Assembly: GCF_026210795.1 (NCBI RefSeq)
Contig: NC_089454.1
Location: 2,914,001-2,978,000, forward strand
DNA from: Rhizophagus irregularis
Lineage: Eukaryota > Glomeromycota > Glomeromycetes > Glomerales > Glomeraceae
Direction: 5' to 3'
Length of the DNA stretch: 64,000 bases
Part shown: positions 42,812-54,601 of the stretch, piece by piece
Position numbering within the stretch: the stretch's first letter is position 1
How the letters are laid out: each line of letters opens with the position of its first letter
The notes under the pieces: generated by a model
Seen by the model: only the letters and a program-made list of their open reading frames with translations
The model's database searches: none
Told to the model about the DNA's origin: nothing
Translations under genes and position numbers: made by a program

Positions 42812-44165
42812 GATTACTTGAATTTTCTTGTAATTAGATTTTTATTAAAATAAATGTTTTTTTATTTTATTTTTTTTTTTGAATTCAGATTAAATCAGTT
42901 ACTTCTTTTATAAGAAAAAAACAACAACCAAAGATTTACTTTTTTCATCTTTTCTTTTTCTTCGTATTAATTTTATTAATTTGCAAATCTAGAATCTAAT
43001 AGACGATTATTCATCATACTATACATCAATCATGTTAATTATGTTGGAAGAAAATCATACTAAAATAATAATTATGTATTACTGCGTTGGATATCTTAAC
43101 TAATTTCGTTTTTGTTTAAAAAAAAATTTTTTTAGACATCTTTGGTCGTTGTTTCCTTATATAAGAAAGCGGTTGTACTTTGTTTATAACATAAGTTTAA
43201 GAAAGTAATGATGAAATTTCAGCCGTCAGAATTTAAAAAAGGATATGGGAGTGTAGAAATTTGAGATCACGTGAGAAATACAACTAAATTAATATATTTC
43301 AGGGGCTTGTATTAAAAAAAAAAAAAAATCGTATGTAATATACCTTCTACTTCTATTTGTAATAGACTTAGTGTACCACTCTTTAAGAAATAAAATAAAA
43401 TAAATTAAAAAAAAAAGCATGGAATTTAAGTTGGTCAAACTTGGTCATTTAGAGGAAGTAAAATTAAAAAAAAAGGAAATAAAAAACAGGGGATAATAAT
43501 GCCATAAGTTTCATTTTAAATTAATTTTAAATGAAATGGTGTCATTCAAAATGGGATCTCCCAAAAATCCCTGACAGAATAGGTTATGCGTCCGATCCGA
43601 TGATCCTTCTAAAGGGTTACGGAAATTTCTCCGAAAGCCATTTCGTCGAAAGAACGTTTTGCCAAAAAATAGGGCTAACATTATGCAGCATTATGAATAA
43701 CTCAGGCCAAAGATTATCTTCAGTGAAGGCAAAATGTCTCGATACCCTTCTAAAAATATACTCTGACAGTAACAGTTAAAATCCTGACTGGAATGAGTTT
43801 GAGATTAGTTAATTTTTAATGCAATTGTTTCTAATTTCAAAAGATTAGTAATTTAGTAATATACTGTACATTTTAATTTCACTAATAATATAGTAACATT
43901 AGTTAAATTGCATTAATATTAATAAAATTTGCAATCAATTTGCATTGGTATTGATAAAATTTACAAATATTTTCGTTAATACTAATCAAATAATTCAAAT
44001 TATATTTTTAATTATATTGAATAAATTAAGACCCGATACTGCGCCGCTGTATTTTTAAAATTATTTGTTTAATATATAATTTTTTTTTAAAAAAAAAAAC
44101 TTTGGGATTTTGAACTTCAAGAATTTTAACTGTCAGAATTTGTAACTCGGGATTTTGTTTCAACT
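42530..44165. repeat. Left arm of a large inverted duplication
   Basis: Matches 45,065-46,540 in reverse complement: the 5' part and promoter of the ML gene, TATCCAACGCAGTAATACAT, TTTCATTTTAAATTAATTTT, CCTGACTGGAATGAGTTTGA and ACCCGATACTGCGCCGCTGT all recur inverted. Each arm has private insertions; an 82-codon frame at 43,531-43,779 lies in it and is not supported as a gene. Confidence 0.85.
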
Positions 44166-45064
44166 GGGATTGGGTTTATCAGGATTTTGGTGTCGGAAAT
44201 TTGTGGTAAACCCATGGGAATGTGTGGAATTCCACATATTTCTGAACTATGAAGCGCCATACTGATCAAAAATCCAAAGGTAACTACCCGGGATTTTTGA
44301 CCAACTACCCTGGATAGATCTAGGATATTTACCCTGGATTAACATCCTGGATTATTGAACATTTGAACATTTACCCTGGACCCTGGATGTAAACATGATC
44401 ATTGAATTTCTACACCGTTTGTGCTAAATTTGTGCCAAACGGGCTAATCATACAACATTTATTCAAAATTTGTACTAAGCACAAACTTTTTTTATAGGGC
44501 ACCAGAAGTTACATATTATCGGTCACATTTTAAGGAAATTGCCATTAAAACTTCAAATTGACGGTTACGGTACATTTCGCTGAAAGCAATTTCGCCGAAA
44601 GCCATTTCGCTGAATGGACATTTCACCGAAGCAATTTCATCGTATGGGCGTTTTCCGAAATATTATTTATTACATTTTTTATTTTATTGTTTTATACTAA
44701 ATACATGAAGAATCTTTTCTAGAAAAATTTTTGAATTAGCTAATTTTTATTAATTTGTCTTGTTGCTTATAATATATTAATCATTTTTTACTGAATAAAT
44801 GTTTTCAGGAAAATATAGTTATTTATTTGTTGCTTAACAATTAATATCAGCTACTTGAACGTTAAAGCGATAATATAATAGAAGAAAAGACATTTAAAAA
44901 TAAAAGAATTTTTTGTTTAAATGTTATTTAACTTTTATTTTTATTGCCAAAAATAGGTGACGTGGCAAAAGAATGTAAAATAGAAACTAAAAAATGAAAA
45001 ATATACATTTATCATTTGTAAATCAGAATGGGTTTATCACAAATTTCCGACAACCATAATATCG
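44166..45064. other. Spacer of the inverted duplication with short repeats
   Basis: Contains a run of 'ACCCTGGAT' words at 44,285-44,395 and CATTTCGCCGAAAGC-like words at 44,570-44,660 (also once at 43,625). No gene. Confidence 0.55.
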
Positions 45065-46540
45065 ACATTCTACAATTCCAATAGTTACAAATTCTGACAG
45101 TTAAAATTCTTAACAGTCAAAAAAATCCCAAAGTTTTTTTTTTAAAAAAAAAATTATATAGATTTTATTATAAATTTCTAATTAAACAAATAATTTTAAA
45201 AATACAGCGGCGCAGTATCGGGTCTTTAATTTTTAAAAATATAATTTGAATTATTTGATTAGTATTAACGAAAATATTTGTAAATTTTATCAATACCAAT
45301 ACAAATTGTTTGCAAATTTTATTAATATTAATGCAATTTAACTTACGTTACTATATTATTAATGAAATAAAAGGAAAAATTTTTTATTTTAACTAAGAGG
45401 ACTATGTACAGTGTATCTCAAACTCATTCCAGTCAGGATTTTAGTTGTCAAGATTTTAGATCATCAGGATTCTGTGACTGTCAGGGATTTTTGGCAGATC
45501 CCACACAATTTCATTTAAAATTAATTTAAATGAAACTTATTGGTATTGTTATCCCTTGTTTTTTGTGGGGTTTTTACTTTGTTGCACGTATTCTTCACAA
45601 TAGGCCTTCTTCCTAGTATGTATCCACCAGTTTGAGTAGATTATTTTAGCGATAGTAGTTTAGTAGTATGTTTTCAATTTTGATCTTGTATGTAATATTC
45701 TGCTTAAATTCGCGTCATGTTAGGTTCCTAACTGATACCCATAATATAAAAATTATCCCCTGTTTTTTATTTCCTTTTTTTAATACAAGCCCCTGAAATA
45801 TATTAATTTAGTTGTACTCCTCACGTGATCTCCTTTTTTAAATTCTGGCGGCTGAAATTTCATAACTTATGTTATAAACAAAGCACAGCCGCTTTCTTAT
45901 CTAAGGAAATAACGACCGAAGATGTCTAAAAGTTTTTTTTTTTTAAAAAAAAAACGAAATTAGTTAAGATATCCAACGCAGTAATACATAATTATTTTAG
46001 TATGATTTTCTTCCCAGCATCATGATTAACATGGTTGATGGATGTATAGCAATGATGATAATCGATTCTAAGGTTCTAGATTTGCAAATTAATAAAATTA
46101 ATATGATATGAAGAAAAAGGAAGATGAAACAAAGTAAATCTTTTGGTGGTTGTTTTTTTCTCATAAAAAAAGTAACTGATTTAATCCGAAAAAAAAAAAT
46201 AAAATAAAAAACATTTATTTTAATAAAAATCTAACTACAAGAAAATTTAAGTAATCATGAGTCAAATTTTTATTTTGGCATTCGTTTTATTTGCTACACT
46301 TTTTGCGGTCAATGCAGCACCACTTGCACTTGAAAAAAGAGATATTCGAATTCAACCATGTCCTGGTTTGCCACCAGGTGTAGTGGGACTCAATGTAACA
46401 GTGACACCTGATCCTGTTCCTGGAACAGAAGAAACGTTTGACATTAAAGGAACAACGAAAAAAGACATTGTCACTGGAGATTTTCTTAGTATTGCATTCA
46501 TCGATGATGTCACGGAACAATCCATAGGAGATCCCCTTGT
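45065..46540. repeat. Right arm of the large inverted duplication
   Basis: Inverted partner of 42,530-44,165. It carries about 230 bp not found in the left arm at about 45,545-45,770 and ends inside the ML coding sequence. Confidence 0.85.
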
Positions 46541-46583
46541 TTTTTATATGATACTTTACATATATTTTGATTTAATTATTTGA
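46257..46583 (+). pseudogene. Truncated copy of the ML-domain protein gene
   Basis: The first 94 or so residues parallel the gene at 42,299-42,811 (same signal peptide and LEKR site, CPGLPP, TVTP, GTEETFDIKG, KKDIVTGDF). After IGDPLV the match stops and the frame runs 14 unrelated codons (FYMILYIYFDLII). The two disulfide-bearing segments are missing, so it should not fold as an ML domain. It was probably truncated when the duplication arose. Confidence 0.85.
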
Positions 46584-46757
46584 TGGTACACCCTAGCGTC
46601 ACACCCTTCCTTGTTTCCATTTTTCATAAGTATCTGAGGGACTTGAAATTTTTTTAGTAAAAAAATCCTACTCGTCACGCACTATCCGTCACATGTGCGC
46701 CATACTTAATTTCAGTCAAGTTGCGTAATGCCGGCCATTTCGTAACATTTTTTTCAG

Positions 46758-47125
46758 GTTACGCTGGGGTAGTCCACATAGAGGTGCGGCTGTCAATGAT
46801 GATACAAATAATAAAAAGTTGATTTTGTATACTGGAAATTCAGATAATTTTACTGATCCTTTAATTTATTCATTTGATATACGTACGAATTTATGGACCA
46901 GTTCGAAAACAACTAATAATGATATTATTATTGGAAAAAATTAATTACAGGGAGAAAAAAATGATGGACGAGCAACGAATAATATTGATGGCGATTTAAA
47001 TGATATGCTCATTTTAGATACAATAAATCTTAGTTGGAAAAAAGGAAATTCAATTAATGCGCCATCTCCAAGGAGAAATTATGGAGCGACTTTTTTACTG
47101 AATAATAATAACATCATTTATATTG
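46758..47125 (+). pseudogene. Kelch-repeat protein remnant, one exon
   Basis: Bounded by a TTTTTTTCAG acceptor and a GTAAGT donor, the exon reads RWGSPHRGAAVND, LILYTGNSDNF, IYSFDIRTNLWTSS, MLILDTINLSWKKG and PSPRRNYGATFLLNNNNIIY. These are two or three Kelch blades of the galactose-oxidase type common in these fungi. An in-frame TAA (GKN-stop-LQG) interrupts it and I find no neighbouring exons, so it is a fragment. Confidence 0.7.
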
Positions 47126-47160
47126 GTAAGTAATAAATTAATATGTTTTAACTTAATACT

Positions 47161-48193
47161 ACCATGTAAATGGTAGCCGGATTTGTTGCCAGGTTACACA
47201 TGATCTGCGCACATGATCCGGACGATTATTTTCGGTGATTATTATATTATTAAAAAAAAGCTACAAAGTATAGTTATATAAATTTATATTGACTGAATTT
47301 ACGCTATAGAATAAAAAATATATAATTTTTGGTAATTTCATTTTTATCGTGATGTATTTTTTTATTGGCAAAAAATATGTTATAAAGTTATTTTATGGAC
47401 TTTTAATTTTATTATTTATTATAATAAACTATTAAGATACTACATTTTACTTACTTTCGCTATAATAGATCATGTATTTTATTTGTAAATATAATTAATA
47501 CACTGTGTACTAAATAATTTGTTCTTATATATTACAAATATGAATTATTATTAAACATACTATGTAAACCCATATGTAACCATCACCTGATATAAGAGAT
47601 ACTATATAACCCCAATTTGATAACATAAAGTTTATTAGTATTATACTAGTATTATTTATAAGAGGTTAAGGAATTATATATGGTTTCTGTTATATCCTGC
47701 AAGGACCCCGAAAAATACATAAAAAGGTCACATTTGAGTTTGCTTAAAAAGAACCAAAATTTTCATGAAAATCTTGCCTTTTTTAGATAGTGCCGGCCTA
47801 AATTTTATTGTCCGTTTTGATACTGGCCAGCATTATCATAATTCCGGCCCTGAAAAGTTGCTTATTTTAGGCCAAAATCTTGCCGATCATTTATGACCTC
47901 CATATGTATTTTTCGGGGTCCTATCCTGCATAACTAATTGTCGCATCAGATTTTCTTGTAATATTATTTCAGCGTTTGCAACATTTTTCAAAATAATTCC
48001 TTTTTCATTAAAAAATTCCAACTTTCTCTAGTTATAATGACACCCTTTACAAACCTTATTTTGTTGTTGATATGACATGTTAACAATTTTTTAGAAAAAT
48101 ATTTTGTAAAAGAAAGAAAAAAGTTTTATAATTACCGTCCGGATCATGTGCGCAGGTCATGTGTACAAATCCGGCTACCATTTTTTACATGGT
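47161..48193. mobile_element. Non-autonomous element with about 60-bp TIRs
   Basis: Both ends start ACCATGTAAA, run through TGGTAGCCGGATTTGT and GCGCACATGATCCGGACG, in inverted orientation. The interior has no coding capacity. A solo piece of the same end occurs at 54,783-54,825. No clear target duplication. The 221-bp MITE at 47,702 is nested inside it. Confidence 0.75.
47702..47922. mobile_element. hAT-like MITE with 8-bp target duplication
   Basis: 221 bp with inverted ends AGGACCCCGAAAAATACATA, flanked by the perfect direct repeat ATCCTGCA at 47,694-47,701 and 47,923-47,930. An 8-bp duplication is typical of hAT elements. The interior holds CCGGCC words (ATACTGGCCAGCATTATC). A diverged partial relative lies at about 62,630-62,725. 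Confidence 0.85.
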
Positions 48194-49542
48194 GTCGTTC
48201 ATCAACTTTTGAGAACGTAACGGTAATAAGATTTTCAGCATGAAAAAGTGTGTTCTATGGTTTTGCATTATATCACTTACATTACACATATTTTTTCTTG
48301 TGATTTTTTTTTTTGTGTTTTTGTCACCACCTTACGTGATCGAAAACGGCATTGCACGACATTTAAAAAAATGATTGTCAAATTCTGAAAATGATTAATA
48401 TTATACTTGAAACACTAAGGGGAAGATTTATCTGACTAATAAAGATAAATATGCTATAGAAAATAAGAATCATTGTTAAGAATTTGTGATAATCAAAAAT
48501 CGATAATAATATTAATTTCACTTCTCCCATCAAATCGTTATCAAACCATTTTTCCAAATAGGAAGATGATTCCACAAATTTAATGAAATTATTTACGTAC
48601 TACAATGAAGATTTAAATTTTCTTTAAACGATTTTTATAAAATAAATCGACTACATTTTTAATATTTCTGAATATACTGAAAGTCTAATCGTTAATTAAT
48701 ATTCGTATATAATATATATTTTTTTCGATTTTATTATTATTAAAAAAATTTTTAATGTTACAATGTTACATAAAAATAAATAAATTATGATGACTAATAC
48801 TGTATATATTCTGTAATTTGTAAACAATTTTTCTTCGTTATCTCGAAATAATAATAATATTATTATTTAGTATTATTTGCCCCCCTTTTTTTAATAAGAT
48901 GATTGAGAAAAACTTTTACTGCTGAAATAACTCATCCGGGTGACCTACTTTCAATTTTTATTGTACGCTACAAATAAATTACTTACAAATAATAATAAAT
49001 ATTGTTTTAAGCCGTTCAATCAGAAATATTACATAGCGTGAGAACATCAAATTAACAAGAATATATATATTGAATATAATATTATAAATTACTTCTTGAA
49101 AGGTTTAGTTTAAAATATAATATAAATAAAATATTATCGTTATCACATAGATGTATCGTGACAATCAAAGTTTCAAATTATGCACGAACGTATACAAAAT
49201 TACAAATAAAAAATGCAAAATATTATTCTAACCAAGAATATTAATTTGTGCGGCCGATTCACTTGTGTGATGTAACGCATTAAATATTTACTACTAAATA
49301 AGTATTCATAGATTTTACCAATCTTTCAAATATTTTCTAAAAAAGGTTATACCTGTTATGGTTTGATTTATGCTTAAAATTTCGAAACATTAAGGAGAAT
49401 ATCATCGAAACGAAACAATACGATACATAGGGAAGAAAATAATAATAAAAAGTAAATTACATAATAAGAAATATGTAAAATTCTAATTTTCTACGATGAT
49501 AATAGTTATTTTAAACGCCTAAATTTTGTTTGTTCGATTTAT
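48194..49542. other. Intergenic DNA including a dispersed repeat copy
   Basis: Carries the inverted second copy of the 32,460 repeat at about 48,250-48,370. The rest is AT-rich and shows no gene; the 65-codon minus frame at 48,378-48,575 has no supporting motif. Confidence 0.5.
48250..48370 (-). repeat. Dispersed repeat, copy 2 (ACCACCTTACGTGATCG)
   Basis: Inverted relative to 32,460-32,570: CACCTTACGTGATCG, CGAAAACGGCATTGCACGAC. Confidence 0.6.
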
Positions 49543-49550
49543 TATAAATA
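49543..49550 (+). promoter_or_regulatory. TATA box of CaaX peptide gene A
   Basis: TATAAATA 128 bp before the ATG, in the family's conserved ATTTATTATAAATACA context. Confidence 0.7.
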
Positions 49551-49670
49551 CAATTTGGTTTCGCCTCGTAAAATCTCATCAAAAAAAAAAAGTTCAAAGA
49601 ACAAAAATAAAATCAACTAATAAAATTAATCAAATTCTTAAAACTCTTTCCTCAAACAAATTTAATCAAA

Positions 49671-49769
49671 ATGAATCCAACAATTATTACCTCTAAACCA
49701 ATTGTTATTGTTGCTTCCGAATTAACAGAAAAACCTGGTAATCCTACAAACTCATGTTCTATAATGTAA
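49671..49769 (+). CDS. CaaX micropeptide A (putative prenylated pheromone-like precursor)
   Basis: A 32-residue peptide starting MNPTIITSKP and ending TEKPGNPTNSCSIM. CSIM is a CaaX box; Met at the end favours farnesylation, usually followed by loss of the last three residues and methylation of the Cys. There is no signal peptide, as in a-factor-type precursors, which leave by an ABC exporter (established for yeast). The middle (IVIVASEL) is the most diverged part of the six copies. The reading frame is defined by an ATG conserved in all copies. The TATA box is 128 bp upstream and a CCTGGTGCTA box follows the stop. Copy A stands alone on the left of the cluster. A pheromone role is inferred; another prenylated signal or an exported lipopeptide is also possible. 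Confidence 0.75.
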   Translation: MNPTIITSKPIVIVASELTEKPGNPTNSCSIM

Positions 49770-50697
49770 ACGAAAAATTCTTCTCTGAGGACCGACGGTA
49801 CAAACGACTTCGGCAAAACCTACGGAGTTCAATTTTAACCGAAAAATATACCTAATGATGTAACTACTATTTGTTACAAAATGGCCTGGTGCTATTACTT
49901 TTATTAAATTTCTTTATAATAACATGAATTGTAAAAAAAGTATCTTTGTAATTTAAATCTTGTTTGTAATATTGAATTTTTTATATTTGTATATATTTTA
50001 TTACTCTTTATTAAAATAATAAAATGAAAATTTTTTGATTTTACGTAATTCATAATTATAAATTATCTAATTATCCTATAAATATCTTTCTGCTGCGCTT
50101 TATTTTTCAAAAGCTCTATCTTTCATTATTAAAAAAAAAAAATGATTGTTTATTTTAAAAATGGCTGCAACTAGCCATGTGATCAACCCCTTAAAACCTA
50201 TTTTAATCACCATTGACTTTACCAAAAAAATACTGTATATAATTAATTGTTGTACTACGGGAGAATATTAATCAGTCATCCCGCTCCCGCCTCTAATAAT
50301 AGATTTTATTTGTCATCACTGTCACTTGTTTCCGTAATCCATCAGTATCTGGGATTTTGGGGTTTTTTTGTCAAACTCCTATTTATCACATATTAGCGCA
50401 CTGCGTTGTTTTTTATCACGGTCACGTGCTGGGACGTATTGGGACGTATTGACTACTCGAGAATATTAAAAAACGAATAATGCTATGCAAAAAGGGATAA
50501 TGATGAAAAATAAATAAAGTAAAGTAACGATCTATCTTTAACTTTAAACGTCTAAAATTCATTATTATAAAATAATATACGCTGATTCACCTTGTAAAAT
50601 TTCTTCACCAGCTAATTAAAAGATAGGCTAATTCCATCGAAGGGTCATTTTTTCTTAAAACGTGAGTCTTCGTTTTTTTGGATTCAGCGGTTAGTGT
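49770..50697. other. 3' flank of gene A, then intergenic DNA
   Basis: Contains the conserved CCTGGTGCTA box at about 49,885. Beyond it, GGGACGTATT is tandemly doubled at about 50,431-50,450. No gene. Confidence 0.5.
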
Positions 50698-50840
50698 TTA
50701 CATTATGAAACATTGAATTGTAGGATCGAGAGGTGAAAGATTTTTGAGAATTGATATGTTTGATTTGTTTAATTTTTGATTTGTTATTAATTTTTTTTAT
50801 TACTTGATAAGAAGCAAAATCGAGATATATTCATAATAAA
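50698..50840 (-). pseudogene. Degenerate CaaX peptide gene (coding part deleted)
   Basis: On the minus strand the family promoter (TTTATTATGAATATA), the A-rich leader and the final codons (TTTCATAATGTAAAC) are recognisable, but most of the peptide frame is deleted and CGATCCTACAATTCAATG replaces the conserved end. The Cys codon is lost. Confidence 0.6.
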
Positions 50841-51892
50841 TGGCATCAAACAAAGTTTATTGTGTTAAAAAATTTCATATTATTACCGTTAAATTTAAAA
50901 TTTACATTGTTTTCATTGGGATATTTCTCTATTATTTCCCATGTAATGTATTTATCTCGTTTATATAATATGTTGACATTGCATCCGTCAAACATGTTAT
51001 CTCGTATTATATAGTATATACCACACAGTTATATTTGTTCTAAAGAAAAACAATAATAATAACGTAACTCCATTTTTATTTTTATCATTAAAACAAAAAT
51101 TTCTTAAGAAGCTTTCGCGGATCATTCGTTTGTTGATTGTTGCAGCCTTCAAGAGTCGGTTGTTTTATTAACATTTGAATGAATTATTTTTTTGATCATT
51201 CGCAACGAAAATATCATGAAAATGAAATAATTACTAATTATTTAATTGATAAGAGAATAAAACATCGTCTCCTGTCCAATTAAGCTCTGTCGTTAGGACT
51301 ACCGGAAGGGTATAGTGCGTGAGCGTAACAAGTACTAATGATAGTAAATTTTGATTAACCCGCCCTAATAGCCTAATCCAAAAAAAACACAATAAATAAA
51401 ATGACCGTTGAAAATATATTTTCTTTCTTAAAAAAATGGAAATAAATAATAAGCGTTAGTAGAATATATTTTATTAATTTATTCATTTAAAAATGTGAAT
51501 AAGTGATCTCTCATCTTTATAGCGATCTAATTGCAGCAGCGAGAATTTTATAGTATAAGATATCATGAATAATTTATTGTAGTAATAAGTTTTAATTTTT
51601 GTTATATAGAATTAGATAATTTTCATTTTATTTTGTTTAATCGAAGAGTAAAAATAAATATATACAATACTAAAATTTTAAATTACAAAGAATATTTACA
51701 AATTGATTTTTAATAAACTATAAGAATAAACGTAATCGATTTTTTTTTTCATATAAATAGAGTCCCCACCGTTCGTTAAAAAAATCTTCATAATAGCACC
51801 AGGCTAATTGTAAAGATAGGCGGACGATCGGTTATTTCTCAAAGTCATCCTTCATTTTTCTTTGGATTTATAGCAGGTAGTAATAGTAGTAT
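50841..51892. other. Intergenic DNA ending in the 3' flank of gene B
   Basis: AT-rich without a gene. From about 51,765 the conserved 3' segment of the CaaX family begins (AGCACCAGGCTAATTG on this strand). Confidence 0.5.
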
Positions 51893-51991
51893 TCACATTA
51901 TAGAACATGAGTTTGTAGGATTTCCAGGTTTTTCTGTTAATTCGGAGGTAACAATGATAACTGGTTTAGAGGTGATAATTGTTGGATTCAT
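51893..51991 (-). CDS. CaaX micropeptide B
   Basis: A 32-residue copy (MNPTIITSKPVIIV...), with the same TEKPGNPTNSCSIM end; the Gly codon is GGA where most copies have GGT, and the stop is TGA instead of TAA. So the protein end is kept while codons drift. Closest to copy A in its N-terminus. Its 5' flank (52,080-52,830) is repeated in inverse orientation before copy F. Confidence 0.75.
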   Translation of the reverse strand: MNPTIITSKPVIIVTSELTEKPGNPTNSCSIM

Positions 51992-52830
51992 TGTGATTAG
52001 ATTTTTTTTTTTATTTGAGAAGGATTTTTGAAGATTTTTGAGAATTAATTTGTTTTATTTGTTTGATTAGTTTTTTTTATTCTTTGAGTTTTTTTTTTTG
52101 ATGAGGAAATTTTATAAGGCGAAATCTCGGTATATTTATAATAAATCAAACAAACGAATTTTATGCGCCAAAGTTTTAATATTATTATCATTGTTTTCTT
52201 ATTATGCATGGGGATATCCTTCTATTATCTCCTATTCTATGCATTATCTCCCTTTTATCCCTAATGTTTCAAGTATAATAAGTATAATAATCATTTTAAA
52301 AGTTTATTCTGCTATTGTATTGTATATAACAATAACATCAATAACATGCACTATTAAATAATGGCGTACATCCGTATCACACAAAATACGCCAATACTTC
52401 TGCAGGTACGCTGCATCTAATATTTTAATACCTTAGATATTACTTAATGTATATGTTGTGTTAGACACTTTAATGTTCTAAAAAAAAAAAATTCTAATTA
52501 AAAAGTATTTTTAAAAAAATTTTGCGTGACCTTTATTACTATTGTACTTAGTTACCAAAAATAATAATTTTTAAGTTATCTGAATTCTCTCAAAAATTAA
52601 TGATCTTAAAATCTTAGCATATTCTGAATAGGATATATTTTAAAAAAAGAAGTTATTTTTCAAGGAGGTCTAAGTCTCCTGACTAGCACGGTGGGAAGAA
52701 CGCCTTTCGACAGTCTTTCGACATTGAATGATGAAGCGGATTTTTAGAGTTATTTTATTGAGATTTTTTTTTTTAATCATCTGCAACAAAATTAAAATAA
52801 AATTTTCATGTTGGAAGAAAAAAAATGGAA
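51992..52830. repeat. Inverted duplicate of 62,440-63,390 (5' flank block of gene B)
   Basis: Shared inverted strings include AGGCGAAATCTC with the TATA box, TATGCATGGG, ATATATCCTATTCAGAAT (inverse), ACCCAATGTCGAAAG-like and CTAGCACGGTGGGAAGAACG words. An 87-codon frame at 52,098-52,361 lies in it and is not considered a gene. Confidence 0.8.
52133..52140 (-). promoter_or_regulatory. TATA box of CaaX peptide gene B
   Basis: TATAAATA on the minus strand, about 145 bp before the ATG. Confidence 0.65.
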
Positions 52831-53048
52831 TATCAAATAATTATAATAATTATATGTTGTTGTAATGACCATATTCACACATATTTTTAAATCAATTTTA
52901 ATTTAAATTCGCTATTATTTTATTGGGTAAGAGTTGTTATTATAAAAAGACGCTTTGCAAATGACAAAAAATAAACTCATAAATTATAACTAATCTTGAT
53001 CATCCTAGTGTAATCTATGGTCTCAGGCTCTCAGCACTTTGATTAAAT

Positions 53049-53290
53049 GAAGGCGTCACAGGTCTTGACACGGCAGGTGTTATAGCGGATGTTGTAGAAC
53101 GTGACATATTGGGTGATTTGGATGAAGAAACTGCTCGTAGAATTCTTAACGCAGTTTCAGTTCTTCTGAATTAATTCCAGAGCCTGAATTGGTTCTTGAT
53201 ACTGATTGTCATTTCAAATTCTGTCAGCGAAAATCATGTGACGGTGGCGCAGTAACTATTGAGCATCACAGATCAGTTATGCGGATGAAT
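53049..53290 (+). pseudogene. Degraded coding fragment, unknown protein
   Basis: GVTGLDTAGVIADVVERDIL then GDLDEETARRILNAVS in one frame, then ELIPEPELVLDTDCHFKFCQ in another. Residue composition is protein-like and richer in G/C than its surroundings. Family not recognised. Confidence 0.4.
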
Positions 53291-53497
53291 TTTTTTATCA
53301 ATTTTGCCGAGAAAAAATTTTTATACAATAAAAATTTTCATTTTCTAATGCGTTTATTAATTATCATAAAGTAAATAATTAAATTAGTGCTAATGTTATA
53401 ATAATCTCATAAAAAGCTAAACTAATATATAATTTTAGCACGAATTCTTTCCTAATCACATAATCTATCATCACATATGAAATCAATATCAAACATA

Positions 53498-54601
53498 TTA
53501 TTCACATTTGAATCTTTTTAACACAGACATTGGTATCCCTGTCTTAGCGTGTGCATCATCAAGGTCTTTGAACTTTCTCTTACTTTCGATAGTATCTGCT
53601 CGTTTATGCCGATCGCTAGGTCTCTTTTATCTGCAGTGTTGATATTCAAAGGGCCTACATCGGCGTAGGCGAATGCCCTACCTGCGTATGGCCCAAAGAA
53701 TTTAAGCCAATTGGATGAATCTACTAAACCAGAGTTTTTTGGAAACTTGAGATTATTCACCTTTGTCGTAGTAAAAACAAAAAAATCTCTTGATAATAAT
53801 GATTTCCCGCGTTCTCTTATGAAATCAGACTTATTGAGAGTGGTTGATGCACTTCATTTGGATTGTCATGCGAGTTCATATCCAATCCGAGAAATGCATC
53901 CCCGTGTTTCCGTTTATTATGCAATATCTTCTTCACGAACATCAACAGTACGATCATTTACACATTGAATATATCTATTTCCTCCAATATAATGTTCCGA
54001 ATTCGTATCTTCATGGTGATTTGCGTATTCCAAGTCTAGATATGATTCATAATCGAAGCTTACCACCATTCAAATCCGCACTGGCATGAATGGTAGACAT
54101 GGTTATCATTTCCTTATCGTTTACGCTTCTGGATTTTAACGAGCGGAAGGATGCAACGAAATGTTCAAATCGTTGCCACAGTTGAGACGCTGGACTAGAT
54201 GGGTTTTTCTTTGACCTGTGGTCTTCATAATCACAAAAACACCAGTCTCTATGACGCAAAGGCTTACCTTGATGTTCATCTAAATTGGGTTAAGACTTAA
54301 GAGACAAAAAGGAAAAATTAGTTGTTGTAACAACGAGTATGTCGAAAACTATTACTTACCGGGTTGTACAGAAACTAGAGGAGGCGTTTTTGCGGTGCTT
54401 CCGAAGCTATAATCTATAATAGCATCCGGTTCCAAGATAGGCTCAGTATATATTATGTTTTTTTAGAAAAATATGGTCAGGAGATATGCTCAAATCCAAC
54501 TCCTTCTTAATATCTTTTTTTAAGTTATCAACAATATCTCTTTGGAACTTAAGACTAGTCGCTTGGGTGTTGCCATACTTAAACCAGATTATACGAGACA
54601 T
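53498..54601 (-). pseudogene. Crinkler-like protein relic with helix-hairpin-helix end
   Basis: Starts MSRIIWFKYGNTQATSLKFQ, followed by DLSISPDHIFLKKHN, like the N-terminal header of Crinkler-type proteins of these fungi (from memory, moderate trust). After an intron (GTAAGT donor) the exon DEHQGKPLRHRDWCFCDYE...MSTIHASADLNGG follows, then ESYLDLEYANHHEDTNSEHY in a shifted frame. The end has ERGKSLLSRDFFVF, FKFFGPYAGRAFAYADVGP-like text and LNINTADKRDLAI, a ComEA-type helix-hairpin-helix start, then FKDLDDAHAKTG in yet another frame. At least three frame changes, TAATAA and two TGA codons (both CGA-like: ELA-stop-QSK-stop-SAST) show it is dead. Confidence 0.65.

Noticed and set aside
43531-43779. 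82-codon frame as a gene
   Set aside because: It lies in the arm of the inverted duplication, the other arm does not preserve it, and no motif is seen.
44570-44660. CRISPR-like array of CATTTCGCCGAAAGC words
   Set aside because: The words are short, irregular and without equal spacers; a simple dispersed repeat in a eukaryotic genome.
52098-52361. Membrane-like 87-codon frame and its relative at 63,101-63,292
   Set aside because: Both are in the duplicated upstream region of CaaX genes; the frame is not conserved in length and overlaps promoter and TATA box.
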